From: Vicinamibacteria bacterium
GTDB lineage: Bacteria > Acidobacteriota > Vicinamibacteria > Fen-336 > JAGNNV01
Assembly (NCBI GenBank): GCA_016650185.1
Contig: JAENWE010000399.1
Location: 1 to 8,223, forward strand
Direction of reading: 5' to 3'
Length of the DNA stretch: 8,223 nucleotides
In this document: piece by piece, positions 1-5,818 of the stretch
Layout: each line of letters opens with the position of its first letter
Position numbering within the stretch: position 1 is the stretch's first letter
Position numbers and translations under genes: made by a program
The notes under the pieces: generated by a model
Databases searched by the model: none
Seen by the model: the letters and a program-made list of their open reading frames with translations, nothing else
Told to the model about the DNA's origin: nothing

Positions 1-76
1 GCGACCAGATCGCGATCGTAGCCTCGCCGAAGTAACCTTGGCAGACGCGACGAGCCTCGACGACGACGCCATCTGA
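1..76 (+). other. Possible 3' end of an upstream gene (uncertain)
   Basis: Two plus-strand frames are open from the window edge. One reads through to a TGA at 74-76, ending in ...TSLDDDAI. Another reads ...DQIAIVASPK to a TAA at 33-35. Either could be the C-terminus of a gene lying to the left, but the stretch is too short to choose between them or to name a family. It may equally be non-coding. Confidence 0.2.
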
Positions 77-106
77 ACAAATGAAAGCCTGGGGGTCAGC
101 AACAAC

Positions 107-448
107 ATGTGGGCGGTCGGTCGTCTTTCACTACTCTCGAGAGGCCGCGTAGCGGTCTCCAAGGCCCCATCGGCGCTCCCCGATTCAGGAACCCTCCCGG
201 CCGTCGCACAGACCCTGCACTTGGCCGCGGACGCCGGACCGAAAACGAACGACGTCGAAAAAACCGCGGGCGTGCCGGAGCTATCGGGAGCCGCACTGGT
301 CACACCTCGGAACGTGGCCCCATCCATCGAACCCGACTCGGCTGGGCCAGGAACATATCCCACGATCGCGGACGCCCCCCCGGCTGCGAGTTTCCTTCAT
401 CGACTCGCCCATCGCGTCAAGCGACTGTTCCGCGCCATCTTCGGCTAG
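107..448 (+). CDS. Hypothetical small protein, 113 aa (doubtful)
   Basis: I do not recognise this ORF. It starts at ATG 107 with only a distant G-run (91-95) as a possible ribosome binding site, and it stops at TAG 446-448. The middle is rich in Ala, Pro, Thr and Ser and looks low in structure. The last 17 residues (LHRLAHRVKRLFRAIFG) are basic and potentially amphipathic, as in a membrane-associated or nucleic-acid-binding tail. There is no clear signal peptide. Third codon positions are GC-rich, but a substantial minority end in A or T, more than in the neighbouring real genes. It could be a genuine lineage-specific small protein or a chance ORF; homologues would decide. Confidence 0.25.
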   Translation: MWAVGRLSLLSRGRVAVSKAPSALPDSGTLPAVAQTLHLAADAGPKTNDVEKTAGVPELSGAALVTPRNVAPSIEPDSAGPGTYPTIADAPPAASFLHRLAHRVKRLFRAIFG

Positions 449-580
449 CCCGACTGCGACCTCAGGCCAATCCTGGGCGGGCTCGTCGCTTGGGGCCGAG
501 CCCGCCCTGGCCCTCGCCCGAACTGGACAACCACGCGCAACTCTGCACCTTCATCGATCGCTGCCCCCCTCATCGGATTC

Positions 581-733
581 ATGGCGAGTCCGGTTCTGGT
601 CACCACCGGCAGCTCCGTAGAAATGCAGGCGACGACCGAGGTCCACTTCTGGGCTCCTGCCATTGACGCCATCGTGGGACGAATCCGGAACACCCGGGCA
701 TCTCGGCGGCCCGACCGGCGACCGCCCGCATGA
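581..733 (+). CDS. Hypothetical 50-aa ORF (doubtful)
   Basis: A short ORF runs from ATG 581 to TGA 731-733 and begins MASPVLVTTGSSVEMQAT. The first ~33 residues have ordinary protein-like composition (VEMQATTEVHFWAPAIDAIV), whereas the last 17 are Arg/Pro-rich like non-coding translation. It lies in the same frame as the 107-448 ORF, beyond its TAG stop, so the two might be remnants of one reading frame. No Shine-Dalgarno sequence is evident and no family is recognised. Confidence 0.12.
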   Translation: MASPVLVTTGSSVEMQATTEVHFWAPAIDAIVGRIRNTRASRRPDRRPPA

Positions 734-755
734 CGCCAGTGAAAATCCCGTATAC

Positions 756-769
756 CCTCTCCCCAGAGG
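756..769 (+). promoter_or_regulatory. Small hairpin in the leader of the amidohydrolase gene
   Basis: CCTCT (756-760), loop CCCC (761-764) and AGAGG (765-769) form a perfect 5-bp stem. It lies 18 bases upstream of the Shine-Dalgarno sequence GGAG (788-791). A TATACC hexamer (751-756) abuts it and an ATGACG hexamer sits at 730-735, but their 15-base spacing is short for a sigma-70 promoter. A promoter or leader element here is only a possibility, and the hairpin is small enough to be chance. Confidence 0.2.
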
Positions 770-797
770 ATGAGAAACTGCGCTCCTGGAGCACCGA

Positions 798-2504
798 ATG
801 AAATCAACCGCCTGGCTGTCTCTAACCTTCGTTGCTCTCCTGACCCCGCCGACAGAGGGGGCTAGGGACCTGGCCCCGGCAGCATCGATTCAATGCGACA
901 TCCTGTTCGCCGGCGGCCGAGTCGTCGATGGTACGGGCGCGCCCTGGTTCCGCGCGGATGTCTGCGTGCTCGGCGACCGGATTGGCGCGGTGGGGCCGTC
1001 GCTCAAACTGGCCGCGAAGCGGCGCATCGACGCTGGTCGCCTGGTGATCGCCCCGGGCTTCATCGACATGATGGGCCAGTCGGAGTATCGCCTCCTGGTG
1101 GACGGCCGCGGCGCCAGCAAGATCACGCAGGGCATCACCACCGAGATCACAGGCGAAGGAGGCTCGATCGCCCCGCTCAACGCCCGCATGCTGGCCACGG
1201 GTCGGGAGACCTATGCGCACTACGGCTACACCCCGAACTTCACGACCCTCTCCGGATATTTCGATGAGCTGGCGAAACGCGGCACGGCGGTGAACGTGGG
1301 GACATTCGTGGGTGCGGGGGGTGTGCGCAGCCTGGTGATCGGAGAGGATGATCGCCCACCCACCCCGGCTGAACTGGAGACGATGAAGCAGGCGGTCGCA
1401 CAGGCCATGGAAGAGGGCGCGCTGGGCCTTTCCACGTCTCTCATCTACGTCCCTGATCACTTCGCCTCCACCGAAGAAATCATCGCCCTCGCCAGAGTCG
1501 CGGCGAGCTATGGGGGCAGCTACATCACCCACCAGCGCGACGAGGGCGATGACAACGGCGGCGGCATGGACGCCAGCATGGACGAAGTCTTCCGCATCGC
1601 CCGCGAGGCGGGGATCCCCGCCGAGATCTATCACATCAAGGCGTCCGGCAAGAGTAGCTGGGGGCGGATGAAATCGATGCTGAAGCGGATTGAGGACGCG
1701 CGCGCCGGCGGCCTCGACATCAGCGCCGACCAGTATCCCTGGGCCGCGAGTTCCAACAACCTGGACGCCAGCCTGCCGTTCTGGGTCCGAGAGGGAGGGG
1801 CGGACAAGATGGTGGCGCGGCTCAACGATCCGAAGCAGCGCGCCCGCACGCGTGAGGACTTCCTGAAACTGCCGGAGAACACCGACTGGCCCGCCGGAGC
1901 GTCGCGGATTCTCATCACCAGCGTGCTCAACAGGGAGCTCAAGCAATACGAAGGACAGACCATCGAGCAGATCGCCGCGGCCGAGAAGAAGGACCCGCTC
2001 GACGCGATCCTCGACGTGGTCATCGCCGACAGGGGGAATACGGCCCGCGTGTCTTTCTCGATGAACGAGGATGACGTTCGCGACGCCCTGCGGTCCCCCC
2101 TGGTGTCGTTCTGCACGGACTCGGGTGCGGGGGCCGAGGACGGCATCTACTCGAAGCAGAAGTCGCACCCGCGCGCCTGGGGATCCGCTTCAAGGATCCT
2201 CGGCCACTACGTGCGAGATGAGAAGGTCCTCACCCTGGAGGAAGCGGTGCGCAAGATGACGTCGCTTCCGGCCGCGCGCATGCACCTCGACGACCGGGGC
2301 ATCGTTCGCGTGGGCATGGCCGCCGATCTTGTGGCCTTCGACCCCGACACCGTGGACGCCAAAGCCACGTACGCCGACCCGCTCCACTACAGCGCCGGTA
2401 TTCCCTACGTCGCGGTGAACGGGGAGCTGGTCGTTGACGGCGGCGCAATCACAAAGGCGCGCCCCGGACGGGCGCTGCGCGGGCCGGGCTACAAGACCCG
2501 CTGA
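798..2504 (+). CDS. Exported D-aminoacylase-like amidohydrolase (N-acyl-D-amino-acid deacylase family)
   Basis: This 568-residue protein belongs to the metal-dependent amidohydrolase superfamily, nearest to N-acyl-D-amino-acid deacylases. Known family members hydrolyse N-acyl-D-amino acids to a free D-amino acid and a carboxylate. Seen in order: a probable Sec signal peptide (about 1-22, MKSTAWLSLTFVALLTPP); the N-terminal beta-sandwich start (DILFAGGRVVDGTG, 34-47); strand 1 (APGFIDMMGQSE, 85-96); the QGITTEITGEGGS segment (111-123); THQRDEG with His245; IYHIKASG with His279; CTDSGA with Asp441; and the C-terminal sandwich (GMAADLVAFDPDTVD, 506-520). His245, His279 and Asp441 match the ligand positions known in Alcaligenes D-aminoacylase. 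The usual HxH is replaced by Met92/Gln94, and the bridging-Cys position falls in GEGG. Activity is therefore uncertain. The start is ATG 798 with GGAG (788-791) six bases upstream. It ends 15 bases from the convergent EF-P-family gene and has no visible operon partner. The fold assignment is firm; the substrate is an inference. Confidence 0.92.
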   Translation: MKSTAWLSLTFVALLTPPTEGARDLAPAASIQCDILFAGGRVVDGTGAPWFRADVCVLGDRIGAVGPSLKLAAKRRIDAGRLVIAPGFIDMMGQSEYRLLVDGRGASKITQGITTEITGEGGSIAPLNARMLATGRETYAHYGYTPNFTTLSGYFDELAKRGTAVNVGTFVGAGGVRSLVIGEDDRPPTPAELETMKQAVAQAMEEGALGLSTSLIYVPDHFASTEEIIALARVAASYGGSYITHQRDEGDDNGGGMDASMDEVFRIAREAGIPAEIYHIKASGKSSWGRMKSMLKRIEDARAGGLDISADQYPWAASSNNLDASLPFWVREGGADKMVARLNDPKQRARTREDFLKLPENTDWPAGASRILITSVLNRELKQYEGQTIEQIAAAEKKDPLDAILDVVIADRGNTARVSFSMNEDDVRDALRSPLVSFCTDSGAGAEDGIYSKQKSHPRAWGSASRILGHYVRDEKVLTLEEAVRKMTSLPAARMHLDDRGIVRVGMAADLVAFDPDTVDAKATYADPLHYSAGIPYVAVNGELVVDGGAITKARPGRALRGPGYKTR

Positions 2505-2519
2505 CCGCGCCTCACGCGA
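2505..2519. other. 15-base convergent gap between amidohydrolase and EfpL genes
   Basis: The TGA of the plus-strand amidohydrolase (2502-2504) and the TAG of the minus-strand EfpL gene (complement of 2520-2522) are only 15 bases apart. No stem with a T-run fits between them. A GC-only stem inside the end of the amidohydrolase gene (GCGCCC 2459-2464, GGGCGC 2470-2475) could slow polymerase but lacks a T tract. The two transcripts probably overlap at their 3' ends unless Rho ends them. Confidence 0.6.
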
Positions 2520-3089
2520 CTACTTCGACCGTTCCAGAAACCGGCCGTCCCGGGTGTCGACCCGGATCTTCTCCCCGGTCTCGATGTAGGACGGCACCAT
2601 CACCTGCGCCCCGGTCTCGGTGATCGCGGGCTTGAGCTGAGCCTGGGCGGTGGCCCCCTTGATGGCGGGTGCGGTGTCCTTGACTTCGAGATCCACGGCG
2701 ATCGGCAGAATCAGAGCGATCACGCGGTCTTGAAAAATCGTGGTGCGAATCTCGAGATTCTCCAGCATGAAGCCGGCGGCCTCACCCACCCGGTCGGCGT
2801 CCAGTGTGAACTGTTCGTAGGAGGCGAGATCCATGAAAACGAAGTCATCGCCCTGCTTGTAGAGAAACTGGGCGTTGCGGTAGTCCACCTCCGCGCCCTT
2901 CTCCATGTCCCCTCCGCGCCAAGTCTTGGCCTGGCTCTGGCCGGTGCGGAGATTCTTGATCTTCGTCTTGATCAGCATGGAGGCGCCCCGCGCCGACGGG
3001 GTCTGGCTCTGCACTTCGCCCACCTGCCACGGATCTCCACCGATTTCGAGAATGTCACCGCGTTTCAAATCCGATGCGTTGATGACCAT
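2520..3089 (-). CDS. efpL: Elongation factor P family protein, EfpL (YeiP) type
   Basis: This 189-residue cytosolic translation factor is close to the usual ~188-190 of the family. EF-P proteins bind between the ribosomal P and E sites and relieve stalling on proline-rich and similar stretches. Three beta-barrel domains are expected: the KOW-like N-terminal domain (about 1-65), a central OB domain (about 66-127, including GDDFVFMDLASYEQFTLD) and a C-terminal OB domain (about 128-189) with the family signature VDLEVKDTAPAIKGATA. The loop facing the tRNA reads TPSARGAS (30-37) with Arg34 at the tip. This resembles the SPTARGAA loop of E. coli YeiP/EfpL and not the KPGKGQA loop of E. coli EF-P, so EfpL is preferred over Efp. 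ATG 3089 is chosen because family homology starts at MVINASDLKRGD; a 24-residue extension to 3161 is possible but atypical. No good Shine-Dalgarno precedes it. No modification gene (epmA/epmB, earP) is in the window. Confidence 0.9.
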   Translation of the reverse strand: MVINASDLKRGDILEIGGDPWQVGEVQSQTPSARGASMLIKTKIKNLRTGQSQAKTWRGGDMEKGAEVDYRNAQFLYKQGDDFVFMDLASYEQFTLDADRVGEAAGFMLENLEIRTTIFQDRVIALILPIAVDLEVKDTAPAIKGATAQAQLKPAITETGAQVMVPSYIETGEKIRVDTRDGRFLERSK

Positions 3090-3155
3090 AGCCAGCAAGG
3101 TTATTCGCTGCCACCGGTCCCGCACAAGAGCCGTGCCGCAGGGAAGACCCACCAC

Positions 3156-3200
3156 CGTCATCGCGAAGGACCCGGAGTTTTTCCATGGACTGAAGCGATC
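3156..3200 (-). repeat. Dispersed intergenic repeat, copy 1 (inverted)
   Basis: Read on the minus strand, this 45-base unit begins GATCGCTTCAGTCCATGG and ends TCCTTCGCGATGACG. It matches 3349-3393 at 40 of 45 positions in opposite orientation. The ends (GAT-GCTTCA ... TTCGC-ATGACG) resemble the widespread bacterial intergenic repeat of the form 'GTCATTGCGA...GAAGCAATC'. That family resemblance is from memory and not from a search. Confidence 0.8.
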
Positions 3201-3214
3201 CCGGCGGGCCGCGA

Positions 3215-3258
3215 GATTGCTTCACTCCCGAAGATACGATGGGTCGTTCGCAATGACG
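3215..3258 (+). repeat. Dispersed intergenic repeat, copy 2 (direct, diverged centre)
   Basis: This 44-base unit begins GATTGCTTCACTCC and ends GTTCGCAATGACG. Its two ends match copies 1 and 3 closely, but its centre (CGAAGATACGATG) differs and is one base shorter. Conserved ends around a variable centre are typical of mobile or structured intergenic repeats. Confidence 0.75.
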
Positions 3259-3348
3259 GAAAGGGCCACAATGGGGCGTATTCGAACGGGTTTCTTAGCA
3301 GGACCCCGACAGAATGCATGAGACGCAGCAGTCTGGGCAGGACGGCGA

Positions 3349-3393
3349 GATTGCTTCAGTCCATGGAAACACGACGGGTCCTTCGCAATGACG
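3349..3393 (+). repeat. Dispersed intergenic repeat, copy 3 (direct)
   Basis: This 45-base unit begins GATTGCTTCAGTCCATGG and ends TCCTTCGCAATGACG. It is the reverse complement of copy 1 (3156-3200) with five mismatches: positions 4, 22, 25, 26 and 39 of the unit. Copies 1 and 3 could therefore pair as a long stem around a 148-base loop that contains copy 2. Confidence 0.8.
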
Positions 3394-3419
3394 ATGGTGT
3401 GTTTTTCGCAAACCGTCAC

Positions 3420-3434
3420 GGACGGAGTCCGTCC
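3420..3434. repeat. 15-base palindrome GGACGGA-G-TCCGTCC
   Basis: Two perfect 7-base arms (GGACGGA 3420-3426, TCCGTCC 3428-3434) flank a single G. As RNA this would be a stem with a short loop (for example GGACG/CGTCC around GAGTC). A sequence resembling the repeat tail (CCAATGACGG) follows at 3442-3451, so it may be part of a fourth degenerate repeat. It could also be an operator-like dyad for the propeller gene, whose start lies about 150 bases downstream. Confidence 0.4.
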
Positions 3435-3576
3435 AAAGCTCCCAATGACGGCGGAAGATTGGTGCCTTCTCCACATCCGCGGCTGGCCTCCGGGCGGCGA
3501 TCGTGGGCACTCGCCCCGGGTATGTCGCTATCATCGTCGTGGACGCTGGCCCTCGGCGTCCTTGATTGGAGTTCCT

Positions 3577-3584
3577 GGAGGTGG
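3577..3584 (+). promoter_or_regulatory. Strong Shine-Dalgarno fixing the start of the FG-GAP protein
   Basis: GGAGGTGG is an excellent anti-Shine-Dalgarno match, with its GGAGG (3577-3581) six bases before ATG 3588. The open frame extends far upstream, antisense to the EfpL gene, so this site is what decides the start codon. It also puts a clean signal peptide at the N-terminus. Confidence 0.75.
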
Positions 3585-3587
3585 CGG

Positions 3588-5219
3588 ATGGCGATGGGAA
3601 GTGTGGTCCGCGCGGCGGGCCTGGCGTTGGCGCTGGCGGCAGCTAGTCACGGTCAGGCAAAAGCTCCAGCGACGACAGCACCGTTGTGGACGGACGTCAC
3701 CGCCGAGACCATCGGCGAGACCGGGCTGTGGACGAACAAGGTGGAGATCGCGGACATCAACGGCGATGGACGGCCCGATCTGCTCTTCGCCAACGGCGGC
3801 AATTACTCGGAGCCCGGCCCCCCCGAACCCAACCAGGTCTTCATCAACAACGGTTCGGGGAAAGCGTTCGCAGATCGGACTACGGCCGTGTTCGGCCCGA
3901 CTCCCGATCTGGCCCGGGTCATCAAGGCGCGGGATTTCAACGGCGACGGCATCGTGGACATCCTCGTGGGCACAACGTTCCAGACCCAGAGTCGTCTCTA
4001 TCTGGGAACCGGCGGGGGAGCGTTCCGCGAAGTCACATCCACTCACCTTCCCCAGAGTCCCCTGAGCGTCGGTGACCTGGAGCCCGGAGACGTGGACGGC
4101 GATGGAGATCTGGATCTGCTCCTAGCCGACTGGGGCGCGGGACACAACATGACGAACGCGGGCGGGCGCACCCGGCTCTGGCTCAACGATGGAACCGGTC
4201 ATTTCAGCGACGCCACGGCAACTCAAATGCCCGCCACTCTGATCCGATTCTCGTGGGATCTGGAGCTTGTCGACGTGGACAACGACTCCGACCTCGACGT
4301 CTTGGTGTCATGCAAGCGGTGCGGCGGAGGCAGCCTGTTCAAGAACGACGGCGCAGGCGTATTCACCGAGGATCCACGCGGTCTCCCCCAGTACACCAAC
4401 AACTACGAATACGAACCGATGGACCTGGACGGCGATGGCTTCCTCGATCTCGTCACCACTAACGACGGGGAGATCCTCCGGGAAGACAGTTCCGACCGGC
4501 GCGAACACGTTCTGCGCAACGACGGCAAGGGACGCTTCCGCGATGCCACCGCGCAGTGGTGGAGCGAGGACGCCAATATCGGGCAAGACGACAACATGGT
4601 CGCGTTTCTCGACTACGACTCCGATGGCGATGCCGACTTCGTGATCGGGTCGCTCAGCGGGCCCGATCGCCTGATCGTCAACGACGGCAAAGGCCACCTC
4701 ACCTTGTCGTCGAATGCTTTCGACGGCCCGGAGACCCCGGGAACCCTGGCTATCGCTCTCGCCGATCTCGACGGCGATGGGCGCATGGACGCGGTGCAAG
4801 CCCAGGGCGAACATCCAACCGCAGTTCAAGAACGCGTCTACTCGGGACGAGGCCTCGCACCCGACACCGCGCCGCCCTCCGTCACCATGGTCTCCACCGC
4901 GCCGCCTCCGATCGCGACCCATCCGTCCGGTCTCACTGTTCGCGCGCGCGTGCATGACCACAAGAGTCCGTCGCTCGCCACTGACTGGAAGAGCGTGACC
5001 GTGGAGTGGAGCGCCTCGGGTACAACTCAGGCGACGGCCATGAGATGGTATGGCGAGTATCTCTGGCGGGCGAGCATGCCGGCGCCTTTCTCAGACACTA
5101 CACTCTTCAAGGTTTGCGCCACCGACGCGGCCGGCAACCGGGCCTGCCAGGACACCATGACGATCCCGAGAAGCCGGCACATCCAAGCGGACTCCCGCCA
5201 TCGCCGGACGAGAGACTGA
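3588..5219 (+). CDS. Secreted FG-GAP/VCBS-repeat protein, seven calcium motifs (predicted beta-propeller)
   Basis: This is a 543-residue exported protein of unknown substrate. A signal peptide (about 1-24, MAMGSVVRAAGLALALAAAS, probable cleavage near HGQA) precedes seven DxDxDGxxD-type calcium-binding motifs: DINGDGRPD (56-64), DFNGDGIVD (116-124), DVDGDGDLD (168-176), DVDNDSDLD (229-237), DLDGDGFLD (279-287), DYDSDGDAD (342-350) and DLDGDGRMD (393-401). Their 50-63-residue spacing and number fit a seven-bladed integrin-alpha-like propeller. From about 427 to 525 there is an Ig/fibronectin-like segment (TVRARVHDH, FKVCATDAAGNRAC), then a basic tail. Cysteines are a CKRC pair (242-245) in blade 4 and Cys510/Cys520, possible disulfides outside the cytoplasm. 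No C-terminal sorting signal or membrane anchor is seen. Such proteins usually bind surfaces, polymers or other proteins. The start ATG 3588 has a strong Shine-Dalgarno; ATG 3522 is an alternative. Its stop overlaps the next gene (TGATG), implying co-translation. Confidence 0.9.
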   Translation: MAMGSVVRAAGLALALAAASHGQAKAPATTAPLWTDVTAETIGETGLWTNKVEIADINGDGRPDLLFANGGNYSEPGPPEPNQVFINNGSGKAFADRTTAVFGPTPDLARVIKARDFNGDGIVDILVGTTFQTQSRLYLGTGGGAFREVTSTHLPQSPLSVGDLEPGDVDGDGDLDLLLADWGAGHNMTNAGGRTRLWLNDGTGHFSDATATQMPATLIRFSWDLELVDVDNDSDLDVLVSCKRCGGGSLFKNDGAGVFTEDPRGLPQYTNNYEYEPMDLDGDGFLDLVTTNDGEILREDSSDRREHVLRNDGKGRFRDATAQWWSEDANIGQDDNMVAFLDYDSDGDADFVIGSLSGPDRLIVNDGKGHLTLSSNAFDGPETPGTLAIALADLDGDGRMDAVQAQGEHPTAVQERVYSGRGLAPDTAPPSVTMVSTAPPPIATHPSGLTVRARVHDHKSPSLATDWKSVTVEWSASGTTQATAMRWYGEYLWRASMPAPFSDTTLFKVCATDAAGNRACQDTMTIPRSRHIQADSRHRRTRD

Positions 5220-5779
5220 TGGAACGCCGGGTCAAAGGATCGCTGTTCGTCGAGTACGTCCGCATGCTGCGCTCCAGGAAGGATGTCGACTGGTCCCGCT
5301 ACCTCAAGGCCGAAGATCATCCCTACCTCGCGGTTCGGATCGATCCCGAGGCGTGGTATCCGATGGAGACGTTCTCAAGATTCGGCCTGGGCATCCTCGA
5401 CGAAATCGCCCACGGCGATCCGTTCCTGGCCCGTGCCTGGGGACGGGTCTCGGCGGATCACCTGGTCGCGATTCATGGGCAACTCCTGGTCAAAGGCGAC
5501 CCTCGTGAATCCCTGATGCGAGTCCTCGTCCTTCGCGGCAGCTTCTTCGACTTCGACGCCGTTGCGATCCCTCACCTGACGGACCGGCACGCCGAGGTTC
5601 ACGTGAACTACGGCATGAGCGCCCGCGCGGAGCAGGCGGCATCGCTGCAGACGCTGGGGGTCTTCGGGCGGTTGGTTGAACTCGCGGGAGGACGTGGCGT
5701 CTTGACCGCGCTCACCCGGCGCCTCTGGGAGGGCGATCCAGTCACCGCGTTCACTGTGGATTGGGATCCGCCCGATTAG
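5219..5779 (+). CDS. DUF2378-like cytosolic protein, 186 aa, coupled to the FG-GAP gene
   Basis: The ATG at 5219-5221 shares its A with the TGA (5217-5219) of the FG-GAP gene, so translational coupling is likely; GAGAG (5210-5214) is at best a weak ribosome binding site. There is no signal peptide or membrane segment. The layout of KGSLFVEYVRMLRSRKDVDW (6-25), EAWYPMETFSRFGLGILDEI (44-63), LARAWGRVS (70-78), GSFFDFDA (107-114), VNYGMSARAEQAASLQTLG (129-147) and a C-terminal GDPVTAFTVDW (172-182) recalls the DUF2378/TIGR02265 family of about 190-200 residues. That family is expanded in myxobacteria and has no known biochemical role. It may share the heme-NO-binding/V4R-like fold, which would make it a small sensor, but no heme-ligand His is evident. 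The family call is from memory. An upstream extension of the frame to 5006 is only a shadow of the FG-GAP gene. Confidence 0.8.
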   Translation: MERRVKGSLFVEYVRMLRSRKDVDWSRYLKAEDHPYLAVRIDPEAWYPMETFSRFGLGILDEIAHGDPFLARAWGRVSADHLVAIHGQLLVKGDPRESLMRVLVLRGSFFDFDAVAIPHLTDRHAEVHVNYGMSARAEQAASLQTLGVFGRLVELAGGRGVLTALTRRLWEGDPVTAFTVDWDPPD

Positions 5780-5791
5780 CAGCGGGCATCC

Positions 5792-5812
5792 CCCGGACCG
5801 ACACGGACCGGG
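5792..5812. terminator. Possible bidirectional terminator hairpin
   Basis: CCCGG-A-CCG (5792-5800), loop ACA, and CGG-A-CCGGG (5804-5812) form an 8-bp GC stem interrupted by one A-A mismatch. It sits in the 39-base gap between two convergent genes, which is where a shared terminator would be expected. No T-run follows on either side, so intrinsic termination would be inefficient and Rho or pausing may be involved. Confidence 0.4.
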
Positions 5813-5818
5813 AAGCTA

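Larger units (their letters stand above)
77..797. other. Upstream region with no recognisable gene
   Basis: This stretch of about 720 bases precedes the amidohydrolase. Several ORFs cross it on both strands, but most are Arg/Pro-rich and look like chance open frames in GC-rich DNA. The two least implausible are listed separately (107-448 and 581-733). A perfect 10-bp palindrome, CTCTCGAGAG, lies at 134-143. I found no tRNA-like fold, no tandem repeat and no intrinsic terminator. Just before the amidohydrolase there is a TATACC hexamer (751-756) and a small hairpin (756-769). Confidence 0.5.
3090..3587. other. Divergent intergenic region with dispersed repeats
   Basis: This roughly 500-base region separates the minus-strand EfpL gene from the plus-strand propeller gene. 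It should carry both promoters, but no convincing -35/-10 pair is visible. Much of it is three copies of a ~45-base repeat (3156-3200 inverted, 3215-3258 and 3349-3393 direct) plus a 15-base palindrome at 3420-3434. By eye the 3160-3470 part is less GC-rich than the genes. Short ORFs crossing it translate the repeats and are not credible genes. Confidence 0.7.

Noticed and set aside
445..807. 120-residue minus-strand ORF upstream of the amidohydrolase
   Set aside because: It is Arg/Gly-rich, has no ribosome binding site or recognisable motif, and overlaps the start of the amidohydrolase gene on the other strand.
822..2168. 448-residue minus-strand ORF opposite the amidohydrolase
   Set aside because: It is the antisense shadow of a well-supported gene in GC-rich DNA, with His/Arg/Val-rich composition and no domain pattern.
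2459..2475. Perfect 6-bp GC stem GCGCCC/GGGCGC as a terminator for the amidohydrolase gene
   Set aside because: It lies inside the coding sequence, has no T tract, and such stems arise often by chance in GC-rich genes.
3100..3127. Possible promoter for the EfpL gene (minus strand TTGTGC, 16 bases, AATAAC)
   Set aside because: Only 3 of 6 and 4 of 6 matches to sigma-70 boxes, and it would leave almost no leader before ATG 3089, so it is too weak to annotate.
3156..3393. CRISPR array
   Set aside because: The repeats are in both orientations, diverge in the middle, have unequal spacing (14 and 90 bases) and there are no cas genes.
3222..3534. Minus-strand ORFs of 79-84 residues between the EfpL and FG-GAP genes
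   Set aside because: They translate the dispersed repeats (for example VIAKDPSCFHGLKQS), a common source of false hypothetical proteins, and have no Shine-Dalgarno or family resemblance.
2730..3587. Plus-strand open frame continuous with the FG-GAP gene, giving an 829-residue reading
   Set aside because: The first 286 codons are antisense to the EfpL gene and then cross the repeat region. A strong Shine-Dalgarno and signal peptide place the true start at 3588.
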